Positions 12,101-21,191 of a stretch of 64,000 bases of DNA are shown one piece after another. How positions within the stretch are numbered: the stretch's first letter is position 1; every line of letters starts with the position of its first letter. This stretch comes from Candidatus Aminicenantota bacterium (lineage in GTDB: Bacteria; Acidobacteriota; Aminicenantia; UBA2199). The notes beneath the pieces are model-generated. The model was given only the letters and a program-made list of their open reading frames with translations, made no database searches and was not told the origin of the DNA. The stretch covers positions 78,880 through 142,879 of the forward strand of contig JAOZUQ010000001.1 in assembly GCA_029938635.1 (NCBI GenBank), read 5' to 3'. Position numbers and translations under genes: made by a program.

Positions 12101-13339
12101 TCAGTCCAGCATGTGTGTTATCAGTCCGGACCTGAGTTTCGGTTCGAACCATGTACACTTCGGAGGCATGATATTGCCTGAGTCGGCAACATCGAATAAT
12201 TCCTCAATGGAAGTGGGGTATAGGGAAAAAGCCAGTTTGAATTTTTTATTATCAACAAGTTTTTCAAGTTCTTCCGTTCCTCTGATTCCACCTACGAAAT
12301 CCACCCTTTTATCCGTTCTGGGATTTGATATTCCCCAGACATAATCCAGAGCATTATTCTGAAGTATCGCAGCATCAAGAGAATCAACCGGATGTCCTGC
12401 ATCATAACTGTCCGGCCTGGCTTTCAGCAGATACCATTTCCCATCAATATACATGCAGAACTCTTTATTATTTGACGGCTCTTTCAGGTCGGTCTCTTCA
12501 TATGTGAATTTGTCGGAGAGCTTCAGAAACAGCTCGGCTTTACACATCCCGTTCATATCTTTCAGGACCCTGTTGTAAGAGAGTATCTTCATCTGGTTGT
12601 GAGGGAATATGACAGAGAGGAAAAAGTTATACTCTTCATCACCGGTATGGCCTGGATTATCTTTTTCTCTCTCAAGTTTAATATTAGTTCCCGAAGCAGA
12701 CCTGTGATGGCCGTCTGCTACATAAAGAAATTCGATTTTTTCAAAAGATCTTTTTATTGAATTGATCATTTCCCTATCTGTTACCAGGTAAAGGATGTGA
12801 TGAACCTCATCATCGGTCGTGAAATCATATTCAGGCTCCGATTCCATACATTTGTTCATAAGTCCGGAAATATTTTCCTCATCTTTGAATGTTAAAAATA
12901 CAGGCCCGGTGTTGGCATTCAGAGTTCTGATATGGCGCATCCTGTCTTTCTCTTTATCTTCCCTGGTTAATTCATGTTTTTTTATTTTGTCATCAATATA
13001 ATCCTGTGCAGATGCACCGGCAACAAGTCCGGTCTGAGTATGGCCCATCCATTCCTGTTGGTATATGTAGAAGTATCTTGCATTGTCCTGGATCAGGACA
13101 CCTTCTTTGAGAAATTTTGAAAAGTTCTCAGCCGCTTTCTCATAGACCTCATCGGAATAATGGTCGATATCTGCAGGAAGATCTATTTCAGGTTTAACAA
13201 CATGTAGAAAAGAATACTCGTTGCCTGATGCAAAATCCCTGGCTTCCTCCGAGTTCAAAACATCATACGGCGGGGATGCGACTTTCTCTGCTAACTCTTT
13301 TTTTGGTCTTACTCCTTTAAAAGGTTCAATTCTGGCCAT
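12101..13339 (-). CDS. DUF1015 family protein
   Basis: MARIEPFKGVRPKKELAEKVASPPYDVLNSEEAR...ADGHHRSAS...YNRVLKDMNG. Confidence 0.9.
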   Translation of the reverse strand: MARIEPFKGVRPKKELAEKVASPPYDVLNSEEARDFASGNEYSFLHVVKPEIDLPADIDHYSDEVYEKAAENFSKFLKEGVLIQDNARYFYIYQQEWMGHTQTGLVAGASAQDYIDDKIKKHELTREDKEKDRMRHIRTLNANTGPVFLTFKDEENISGLMNKCMESEPEYDFTTDDEVHHILYLVTDREMINSIKRSFEKIEFLYVADGHHRSASGTNIKLEREKDNPGHTGDEEYNFFLSVIFPHNQMKILSYNRVLKDMNGMCKAELFLKLSDKFTYEETDLKEPSNNKEFCMYIDGKWYLLKARPDSYDAGHPVDSLDAAILQNNALDYVWGISNPRTDKRVDFVGGIRGTEELEKLVDNKKFKLAFSLYPTSIEELFDVADSGNIMPPKCTWFEPKLRSGLITHMLD

Positions 13340-13356
13340 TTTTCCTCCAAGAAGTT

Positions 13357-13384
13357 ATTATAGTAAATCGATCATTGTTGTCAA
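13357..13384 (-). promoter_or_regulatory. Sigma70-type promoter for DUF1015 gene
   Basis: Minus strand TTGACA-N16-TATAAT: both consensus hexamers exact, just upstream of the start at 13339. Confidence 0.7.
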
Positions 13385-13424
13385 CATTTAGAAATTCAGG
13401 AAAATTTATGTGATAATTCAATAA

Positions 13425-13928
13425 ATGAAATATATTTTTTCTCTGGGAAGTAATATTGGGGACAGGTACAAATTTATCAGAAGTGGGGTTGAGTTCCTTT
13501 CCGGATTCGGGACAATTATCTCTGAATCTTTGATTTATGAAACAAGTCCGGTTGGAATGGGAGATCATGCAAGCCCGTTCCTGAATTCGATTCTTGTTCT
13601 GGAATCAGGTATAAAGCCTGATGATATGCTCAGGTCAATAAAACAATTTGAACAAAATACAGGCAGGGATCCGGCGAATTCTCATCTGCAGCCGAGAGAG
13701 ATCGATATAGATATTCTCTTCGCGGGTGATCTGATCATAAATACTTCTATTATTACAATTCCTCACACTGAAATTGAGAATCGAAAATTTGTTCTGGAAC
13801 CTATGAACGAAATAATCCCGGATTTCACACATCCGGTTTCAGGGATATCAATAAGGGAATTATTAAATAATCTTGTGTCTGATGAAAAAGTCAGTCTGTA
13901 TAAATTACAGGACAAAAAAACTATTTAA
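13425..13928 (+). CDS. folK: 2-amino-4-hydroxy-6-hydroxymethyldihydropteridine diphosphokinase
   Basis: IFSLGSNIGDRYKFI...ETSPVG...REIDIDILFAGD...PHTEIENRKFVLEPMNEIIP. Confidence 0.95.
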   Translation: MKYIFSLGSNIGDRYKFIRSGVEFLSGFGTIISESLIYETSPVGMGDHASPFLNSILVLESGIKPDDMLRSIKQFEQNTGRDPANSHLQPREIDIDILFAGDLIINTSIITIPHTEIENRKFVLEPMNEIIPDFTHPVSGISIRELLNNLVSDEKVSLYKLQDKKTI

Positions 13929-14371
13929 AATACTATTTCAAGAAAATCTTCTTCGAGTGTTTTTTTAGGATTTTCTATAATTCGCCCTATCTCTTCCCCA
14001 TCTTTAAAAAAGATAAATGTAGGTACCCGTTCAACCTTCAACTGTTCATGATAATATTTTTCACCGGGTTTTTTTCTCCCAACTGTAAAATAATTAACCA
14101 CAATACCTGATTCACCGATCTCATCAAGTATTCTCAAAAAAGGAGGGACATTATGTTCAGAATCACCACACCAGAAAGCAAAATATACATCAATAGAGTC
14201 TAATTTATCATTTTTCAATTTTAAAACATCAATTATACCGGGATCGAACAAATATTCCTCATACATCTGTTTCCACAATGGTTTTTCAAAAACAGCGTCA
14301 CGTCCGCTCTTCTCCGCAGAGATTAAAACAACGGATAACAATAATATTAATAAAATAAATTTTTTCATCAA
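13925..14371 (-). CDS. Thioredoxin-fold family protein with signal peptide
   Basis: Signal-like N-terminus; IDVYFAFWCGDSEHNVPPFLRILDE...VPTFIFFKDGEEIGRIIENP. Confidence 0.75.
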   Translation of the reverse strand: MMKKFILLILLLSVVLISAEKSGRDAVFEKPLWKQMYEEYLFDPGIIDVLKLKNDKLDSIDVYFAFWCGDSEHNVPPFLRILDEIGESGIVVNYFTVGRKKPGEKYYHEQLKVERVPTFIFFKDGEEIGRIIENPKKTLEEDFLEIVF

Positions 14372-14847
14372 AACATCCTGACGTTATGAACTATGAGTTT
14401 TACCGTCCCTTTTTTCCCAAGTGAAATAACCGCTCCATCCTCAAGTACCTGATCAATGATTTTGATCCCATTCAGGTAAATTCCGTTAGTTGAATTGTGA
14501 TCAATTATTTTCAGTTTATTCCCGGCTCTGTAGAAAGAACAATGGAGTTTCGAAATGATCGGTTCAGCTATAATGATACCTACTTTAGAAGGATCCCGCC
14601 CAACACTTATCCCCTCATCAGACACTCTGTACGAAGATATTTTCTCTCCGTTAACAAGGACATCTATCTCATTAAAAACAGCTTTTTTCTCAGAAGCCTC
14701 AGAGGGCTTTTCCACAGAAATACCTTCGACCATAGTTTCTTCCGGAAAAGAAACTGGCGTATCACCCTTGAAAAACTCTTTTTTCCTTTCATAACGTGGT
14801 TCAAACTTCTTTTTTTTGGAAAACTTCTTGAAAAATTTTTTAAACAT
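14368..14847 (-). CDS. FHA domain protein
   Basis: GISVGRDPSKVGIIIAEPIISKLHCSFYRAGNKLKIIDHNSTNGIYLNG: GR, SxxH and NG motifs. Confidence 0.88.
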   Translation of the reverse strand: MFKKFFKKFSKKKKFEPRYERKKEFFKGDTPVSFPEETMVEGISVEKPSEASEKKAVFNEIDVLVNGEKISSYRVSDEGISVGRDPSKVGIIIAEPIISKLHCSFYRAGNKLKIIDHNSTNGIYLNGIKIIDQVLEDGAVISLGKKGTVKLIVHNVRMF

Positions 14848-14849
14848 GA

Positions 14850-16685
14850 TTAAACCCCTAAGATATATTTGTTGATAAATTCCGAAATAAACTTCTCTCC
14901 TTTCCGGCTTTTCCTCCTTAAAATAAATACATGTTTTTTTACCTTCCCCTTTACATAGAAAGAGATTTCTATACCGAAGTTTCCTTTCCTCTTTTTAACA
15001 GCTTTTATCGTATCTGATGTAACAGCAAAACTATGTAAACGCTTGGTGACAGAATTGAAGATTATAAGATCTTTTTTTAGAATTATCTGACCCGAGCACC
15101 CTTTATTAAAAAAACCATGCCTGTGATAGAATCTCAAAACAACCGATCCCCCTTTATTAACAGAAGTCTTCCAATATTCCTCCGTTTCCGGGAATTTCCC
15201 CTGAATGAATTTAATCTTGCCTGCGATTGAATAAAGATCGGGATTTTTAACACCCGATTCAATAAGCTTAAAGATACTAGTATCCGCTTCTTTGAAATTA
15301 CGTTGTTCCACCAGTTTTCTCAACCTGATGAATTCTGCTTCAAGGTTGACATCAGTCAGTTTCACTTTTGATGTCAAAACATCTTTTTCCCCTGTATCTT
15401 TCCCCTCTGCCTGACTATCAGGTTCCGGATCATTTATGATCTTTTTTTCTACCGGTTTTTTTTCTTCTGTTCTGACAGGTTTTTCTATCCTCTTGCTAAT
15501 CGTTTTTCCGGGCTTTTTCTCAGGAAGATTTTCAATTACCTTTTTTTTAACCGGCTTACTCTCAATAACTTCTTTTTCTACCGGATCAGAATTTTCCTCA
15601 TTTTTTAAATCCTCACTAATTTTATCAGACCGGGCGGGATCTTTCTCTGTAATCACGACCGGAGTCACCAATTCGGTACTTTTCGGTGGTGGAGTTTTCT
15701 CTTTTAATACTAAGAAATAAAATGCTGCGCCAGCAAGACAGGCAAACAGGGCGGAAAGAGTCCCCAGGAGAAGCTTTTTCCCTTTTTTCCCTGGAATCCC
15801 AATAGCCTCGATTTTAGTAAGCTGGTTATTCCCGCTATTTGTAATAACAGTTTCAGATATTTTGTTCTCTATCTCCTCAATTGCTGCAAGCATCTCAGTT
15901 GCAGACTGAAATCTTTTTTCAGGTTTTTTCTGCAATGCCTTCAAAATGAATTTTTCTACTTTTGAACCTATTTCCGGATTGAAGATTGAGGGTCTCGGAG
16001 GTGGAGTCTCAAGATGAGCTTTCTGAACCTGGAAATCTGAATTTGTTTCCGAATCGAAAGGCACTTTTCCTGTTACCATCTCGAAGAAAGTTATCCCGAC
16101 CGAGTAAAGATCGGAACGAAAATCTATTTTCTCTCCAACAATCTGTTCCGGAGGTGTATACCAGGGAGTTCCAAGCAGCATTCCTGTCTTTGTAAGTCCC
16201 TGCTTCCCGAAAACCTTGGCTATCCCGAAGTCTGAAAGCTTTACCTGGTTTTCATTATCAATAAGTATATTTGCAGGTTTTATATCACGATGTATTATAT
16301 TTCTTGAATGGGAATATTCCAAAGCCTTGAGGATCTGCTTTAAATAATATGTTGCATCACTTATAGATAAAATATTCTGTTCCCTGAGCAGAACCTTCAA
16401 ATTCTTACCATCAACATATTCCATTGCAATAACATTCTCATCATCGATCTTGGTGAAACTGAAAACAGTAACAATGTTAGGATGATTCATCTGCCCCTGG
16501 GTCATCGCCTCAACTTTAAACCTTTCCATAAGCTGGAAATTACTTGCAAGTTCCGAGTGTATGACTTTAAGAGCAACTTCGCGGTTGAGCATTGTATCAA
16601 TAGCATAAAAGATCGTACCCATACCGCCACGCCCTATCTCAGCTTTTATTTGAAAATCACCTTGAGTTTGCCCTACTTTTATCAT
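14850..16685 (-). CDS. Serine/threonine protein kinase, membrane-anchored, with extra C-terminal region
   Basis: GRGGMGTIFYA, EVALKVI, IIHRDIKPANILID, SDFGIAK, GTPWYTPPEQ kinase subdomains; TM near LLLGTLSALFACLAGAAFYFLVL. Confidence 0.93.
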   Translation of the reverse strand: MIKVGQTQGDFQIKAEIGRGGMGTIFYAIDTMLNREVALKVIHSELASNFQLMERFKVEAMTQGQMNHPNIVTVFSFTKIDDENVIAMEYVDGKNLKVLLREQNILSISDATYYLKQILKALEYSHSRNIIHRDIKPANILIDNENQVKLSDFGIAKVFGKQGLTKTGMLLGTPWYTPPEQIVGEKIDFRSDLYSVGITFFEMVTGKVPFDSETNSDFQVQKAHLETPPPRPSIFNPEIGSKVEKFILKALQKKPEKRFQSATEMLAAIEEIENKISETVITNSGNNQLTKIEAIGIPGKKGKKLLLGTLSALFACLAGAAFYFLVLKEKTPPPKSTELVTPVVITEKDPARSDKISEDLKNEENSDPVEKEVIESKPVKKKVIENLPEKKPGKTISKRIEKPVRTEEKKPVEKKIINDPEPDSQAEGKDTGEKDVLTSKVKLTDVNLEAEFIRLRKLVEQRNFKEADTSIFKLIESGVKNPDLYSIAGKIKFIQGKFPETEEYWKTSVNKGGSVVLRFYHRHGFFNKGCSGQIILKKDLIIFNSVTKRLHSFAVTSDTIKAVKKRKGNFGIEISFYVKGKVKKHVFILRRKSRKGEKFISEFINKYILGV

Positions 16686-17893
16686 TTTTTTACCAACATT
16701 TTATAAATTTTTTTTTCATCATCAATTGCAACAAGTCCGTTTGAAGCTTTATCAAAGTAAATACTTTCCAGGCTGATCCGGGACTTCCCGAACATGTAAG
16801 TGTTCCTGAAGAGAACATTTCCATTCTCCACAGCAATGAACTCATCTTTTGAGAATATCAACGAGATTGAATCTGAAGTTTTGATCATCAATGTATTCTC
16901 GCTGATAAACTTACTTATATTATCATTGTTTACACTTCCCGGTGACTGTCTCACAAGGTCAAGTTTTTCCTTCTCTTCAAATTCCAGTGGCTTGAAACTG
17001 ATCGCCCTCAGGTCATTTGAAAATGCAGGTACTTTTTCTTTTTTTAATAATAGCGAACCGAATATCAAGAGTGTCATAAAAAGCAATGATATCATCAAAA
17101 ACAGAGACCGGCCTTTCTTTTTCCCGGGAACTTTTATCGGTTCAGTCCGGTGTTTTTTCTCCCCTCCGATCTCAATAATAATGATTGAAATATTATCAAG
17201 TCCACCATTTTTGTTACTCAATGTGATCAATTCATCAACAGCTTTTTCAGGTGGATAGGATTGACAATACTCTTTTATAACATCATCAGTGACCATATCT
17301 GTAAGTCCATCGGAACAGATCAGGAATATATCATTACTCTTTACTTCGATGCCTGTTATCTCGTCCGGATGAAAAGTTTCTCTTGCCCCGAGGGACATAT
17401 ATAGTATATTTTTCTGAGGATGCCGCCTTGCTTCTTCCGGAGTTATCCTCCCCTCTGCAACCATCTTTTCAACAAAAGTATGGTCAGTTGTGATCCTTTT
17501 AATTTTATCATCTCTGACAAGATATATTCTTGAGTCTCCGATGTGTACTATATTCGCTTTAGAATCGGAGATAAGAAGAGTACTGAAAGTCGTCCCCATA
17601 CCCCTTTTATCAAGATCAGTAGTGGCTTTTGTCAAAATAGCAGAATTTGATTTAGTTATCGATTCAAGTAATGATTCTGGAATTGAAGTCCCTTTCTTTC
17701 TGGTCATTTTGTAATGTCTTACAAAAGTTTCAACTCCAAGTTTTGATGCTACATTTCCAGCCTGATGACCACCCATACCGTCAGCGACGATGAAAAGGTG
17801 TTCACTTTCTCTTATTTGTTTTATTGCCAGGAAATCTTCATTATTGTCACGTACTTTACCGATATCAGATTTTCCGCATGAAATTATCTCCAT
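16682..17893 (-). CDS. PP2C-family serine/threonine phosphatase with C-terminal TM and extra domain
   Basis: DIGKVRDNNEDFLA, VADGMGGHQAGNVAS, VHIGDSRIY, LICSDGLTDMV motifs; TM LFLMISLLFMTLLIFGSLLL. Confidence 0.92.
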   Translation of the reverse strand: MEIISCGKSDIGKVRDNNEDFLAIKQIRESEHLFIVADGMGGHQAGNVASKLGVETFVRHYKMTRKKGTSIPESLLESITKSNSAILTKATTDLDKRGMGTTFSTLLISDSKANIVHIGDSRIYLVRDDKIKRITTDHTFVEKMVAEGRITPEEARRHPQKNILYMSLGARETFHPDEITGIEVKSNDIFLICSDGLTDMVTDDVIKEYCQSYPPEKAVDELITLSNKNGGLDNISIIIIEIGGEKKHRTEPIKVPGKKKGRSLFLMISLLFMTLLIFGSLLLKKEKVPAFSNDLRAISFKPLEFEEKEKLDLVRQSPGSVNNDNISKFISENTLMIKTSDSISLIFSKDEFIAVENGNVLFRNTYMFGKSRISLESIYFDKASNGLVAIDDEKKIYKMLVKK

Positions 17894-18007
17894 TTCGCCC
17901 TGTTTGTAAAATATATCCTCACCTCTTAGTAAAAATCTTTATCATACAGGATTTTTTTTGTCAAACTACCTTTGCTATTATATTTTCCCGATATCAGGGA
18001 TATGATT

Positions 18008-18394
18008 TCAGGAGAGGAATCTTATTACTTTTTCAATAAAGGATATTTTATCCCGGGGCAATTCAAATTCATCATTAAATATAACTTCACTAACCAGTTC
18101 TCCGATCTTATTCAAATCCGATTCATCAGAATATGTGAACAGATAATCAATATTCTCCACTGCTTCCAATATTTCCAACCTCTCTTCGACAGGTGTATAT
18201 TCCCCGGCAAACTCGACTGCAACCACCAATATATCACTTCGATCCTTTGCAAAATTGAAGAGATCTATATGATAAGGTTTCAGGAAATCAAAAACACCTC
18301 CGGTCAGAACCACCTTTTTTCCGGGGATTTTCCCAACCAGTTCTGTCACCGTTTGAATGTCGGATATTTTTGCTGACCCGGGAGTATAAGACAT
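18008..18394 (-). CDS. HldE/RfaE2-like cytidylyltransferase-fold protein with altered HxGH motif
   Basis: VVLTGGVFDFLKPYHIDLFNFAKDRSDILVVAV...PVEERLEILEAVENIDYLF aligns by eye to the RfaE C-terminal domain. Confidence 0.7.
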   Translation of the reverse strand: MSYTPGSAKISDIQTVTELVGKIPGKKVVLTGGVFDFLKPYHIDLFNFAKDRSDILVVAVEFAGEYTPVEERLEILEAVENIDYLFTYSDESDLNKIGELVSEVIFNDEFELPRDKISFIEKVIRFLS

Positions 18395-19653
18395 TATTTT
18401 TTAAGTTTGATCTTTATGTTTTCCGAAAAATCCCACTCATGAGAAACTCTGGCTATCCCTATATCCCTGTGAATTGATACTACCTTGAAAGTGTAGAGAA
18501 AATGGTGATAGTCGAAAGGGAAACCATCTCTTTTATGTACTGCCAGGTTCAGGAAATAAGTACCGTTTACAAGATTGAGAGAAGGGATGTTTATCCTGAC
18601 CTTTCCCTTGCCTGATATCTCATTTGACTTAAAATTCTCTATATGAGTGTTTGAACCGTAGCAATTTACCCCTTCATAATTTAATATGCCCATTCCGAAG
18701 ACAAAATCCTTCTCTTTCCTTTTCGAATTAACATCAAATTCGATGCTGAGGGGTTCGTCATATGAAAAAACATATTTTTCATTCCCTTTTCCATCCCTCA
18801 TTTTTACATTTGTTATCTCAACATCCCGGCTTCCCCATCTCTTCTCTTTATCCAGGCTTCCTTCAGCTTCCTTGTTCTGATGATCAGCAGAGGCCTTTTC
18901 CTCATCCTTTTTACCTATATATTCGAGATAAGCATCTGTGATCCTTTTCGGATACCCCTGCTTGAATATTTTCCCGTCTTTTATCCAAATTACTTTATCA
19001 CTTATCCTCTCAACCGTTCCGAGATCATGAGAAACGAAGATTATGGTTTTCCCCTTTCTTTTAAATTCATTGATCTTATCAAGACATTTTGGAACAAAAG
19101 AAGCATCACCAACAGCAAGGACCTCATCAATCAGCAGAATATCGGGATCGACATTTATTGCAATTGAAAATCCCAGCCTCATGTACATACCGGAAGAGTA
19201 GGTCTTGACAGGATTGTCGATAAAATCCTCAAGTTCAGCAAACTTTATTATATCTTCCAACTTTTCCTCGATCCTTTTTTTTGAAAGTCCGAGGATACTT
19301 CCGTTTATAAAAATATTTTCACGCCCGGAGATCTCCGGATGAAAACCCGCACCCAACTCTATGAGCGCACTTATTCTCCCTTCGGTTACCACCTCACCTT
19401 TTGAAGGCTTTGATATTCCTGCAAGTATTTTTAACAAAGTGCTCTTACCGGAACCATTCTCCCCAATTATACTCACGGTCTTACCTTTCTTCACATCAAA
19501 ACTAACCCCTTTCAAAGCAGCAAACACCTCATCGCTTTTAAGATCTGAGAACAATGTTTTGCTTAGGAAAGCACTCTTTAATGTCAGAAATTTGTGTTTA
19601 TTGGAGAATTTTTTATAGAATTTGTGAAGATCCTTTACAATAATATTTCCCAT
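18394..19653 (-). CDS. Wzt-type polysaccharide ABC transporter ATP-binding protein
   Basis: VSIIGENGSGKSTLLKILAGISKPSKGEV...KTYSSGMYMRLGFSIAINVDPDILLIDEVLAVGD plus C-terminal Wzt-like domain. Start set to the ATG at 19653 rather than the longest ORF at 19692. Confidence 0.92.
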   Translation of the reverse strand: MGNIIVKDLHKFYKKFSNKHKFLTLKSAFLSKTLFSDLKSDEVFAALKGVSFDVKKGKTVSIIGENGSGKSTLLKILAGISKPSKGEVVTEGRISALIELGAGFHPEISGRENIFINGSILGLSKKRIEEKLEDIIKFAELEDFIDNPVKTYSSGMYMRLGFSIAINVDPDILLIDEVLAVGDASFVPKCLDKINEFKRKGKTIIFVSHDLGTVERISDKVIWIKDGKIFKQGYPKRITDAYLEYIGKKDEEKASADHQNKEAEGSLDKEKRWGSRDVEITNVKMRDGKGNEKYVFSYDEPLSIEFDVNSKRKEKDFVFGMGILNYEGVNCYGSNTHIENFKSNEISGKGKVRINIPSLNLVNGTYFLNLAVHKRDGFPFDYHHFLYTFKVVSIHRDIGIARVSHEWDFSENIKIKLKK

Positions 19654-19654
19654 G

Positions 19655-20461
19655 TCAGACCTCTTCCACAAAAGTATCACGTAGTTTATCAAACAGTTTA
19701 TAACCTAAATAAAACAATATCAGGCCGACGATCAATGTAACAATAAGCTTTTTATAGTGGGGAAGGGTGCCGTAAAAAAACAGGTATTGGTATGCTTCAA
19801 CTATGTGGGTCATCGGATTGAGAGAGAGGAACAATTTAAGAAACTTCGAATTCTGGATCGGCTCAAAGGAGAACGGATAAATTATCGGAGTAACAAAAAA
19901 CCACAGGGTTATCAGATTTACAAGTATATCCTTAATGTCCCGAAAATGAACTGTCAGGGCGGAAATAAAAAAGGCAAGCCCCATAGTGAAAATAAATTGA
20001 ACAAACATTGCAATAGGTAGAAAAAGGACCCAGATACTCAATGATTTTCCCAATATCAGGAATGCAATAATAAGCACCGGGACACCGAGAATAAAATGGA
20101 CCATGTTTGTTATTACAACCATCATAGGAAGTATCTCTACCGGAAAATTAATTTTCTTAATCAGGGAGCCATGGGCAATAAGTACATTTGCCGACTCAAG
20201 AACAGAAGAAGAGAACCAGGTCCACGGCAGAATGCCTGTGAAGAAAAATACCGAATAGTAGATCGACTTCTCCATCTCGGCATACTTCGGTTGGAAAATG
20301 AGCCCGAAAACTATCGAGTATACAGTCACAAGGAGGATAGGGTTCATAAAACTCCAGAAAAATCCAAGTACGGTTCCTCTGTATTTTGCCTTCAGCTCCC
20401 TGGAGACCATAACAAAAAGCAACTGCCTGTACCGGTAAAGCTCTTTTATACTTTCTAACAT
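19655..20461 (-). CDS. Wzm/TagG-type ABC-2 exporter permease
   Basis: SRELKAKYRGTVLGFFWSFMNPILLVTVYSIVFG...FRDIKDILVNLITLWFFVTPIIYP. Confidence 0.92.
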   Translation of the reverse strand: MLESIKELYRYRQLLFVMVSRELKAKYRGTVLGFFWSFMNPILLVTVYSIVFGLIFQPKYAEMEKSIYYSVFFFTGILPWTWFSSSVLESANVLIAHGSLIKKINFPVEILPMMVVITNMVHFILGVPVLIIAFLILGKSLSIWVLFLPIAMFVQFIFTMGLAFFISALTVHFRDIKDILVNLITLWFFVTPIIYPFSFEPIQNSKFLKLFLSLNPMTHIVEAYQYLFFYGTLPHYKKLIVTLIVGLILFYLGYKLFDKLRDTFVEEV

Positions 20462-20462
20462 T

Positions 20463-21191
20463 TCACCTTCCTGCTAAAATAGCTTCCATTTCATCAGAAT
20501 AGACACCAACGGAATGGTAAATGATCAACGGAGAATTTTCTTTCAGATCATTTTTATAATTGGTCAATTGTATCAGAAATCTCTCCGGTTTACCATCTGT
20601 AAACGATAACACCTTCCTCAGCCTCACAGGGAATAGTCCATATTGTCCGGAAAGATCGATCAATTCTTTAAACCTGTCATAGGGAAGTATCAGGAAGAGG
20701 CTCCCCCCTTTACCCATAATTGAACTGCTCATGCCAACTATCTTTTCCAGATCTATATCAATCTCGAACTTTCCCTTTCTGACCTCCACATTCCTGCTGA
20801 GATGTCCCATACCGGTTTTCAGGTAAGGGGGGTTCGAAAAAATATTCATTATGCCTGAATATTCTGAATAAATGTCACTAAAATCTGCATTTATCACATC
20901 GAATTGATCCTGAAGAGAGTTTCCCTCAATACTCATTTTCGATAGATCAAAAAGATCCTTCTGAATTTCAATACCCGTAATGAAAGGTAGTTTCTTTCTA
21001 AACAAAAGGAGAAGGGAGATGATTCCGGATCCGGATCCTATTTCGAGCCCTTTGTATTTCGATGAAGGTATAAAATCGGCCAGAATAGGCGAATCAACAC
21101 TGAATCTGTATCCCTTCCTGTTCTGAAATATTTTGACCTGGTTTTTATAAAAATAATCGAGAGAGATTCGATCCTTATCATACTTTATCAT
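20463..21191 (-). CDS. TrmN6-like SAM-dependent methyltransferase
   Basis: GLEIGSGSGIISLLLLFR...NIFSNPPYLKTG. Confidence 0.87.
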   Translation of the reverse strand: MIKYDKDRISLDYFYKNQVKIFQNRKGYRFSVDSPILADFIPSSKYKGLEIGSGSGIISLLLLFRKKLPFITGIEIQKDLFDLSKMSIEGNSLQDQFDVINADFSDIYSEYSGIMNIFSNPPYLKTGMGHLSRNVEVRKGKFEIDIDLEKIVGMSSSIMGKGGSLFLILPYDRFKELIDLSGQYGLFPVRLRKVLSFTDGKPERFLIQLTNYKNDLKENSPLIIYHSVGVYSDEMEAILAGR

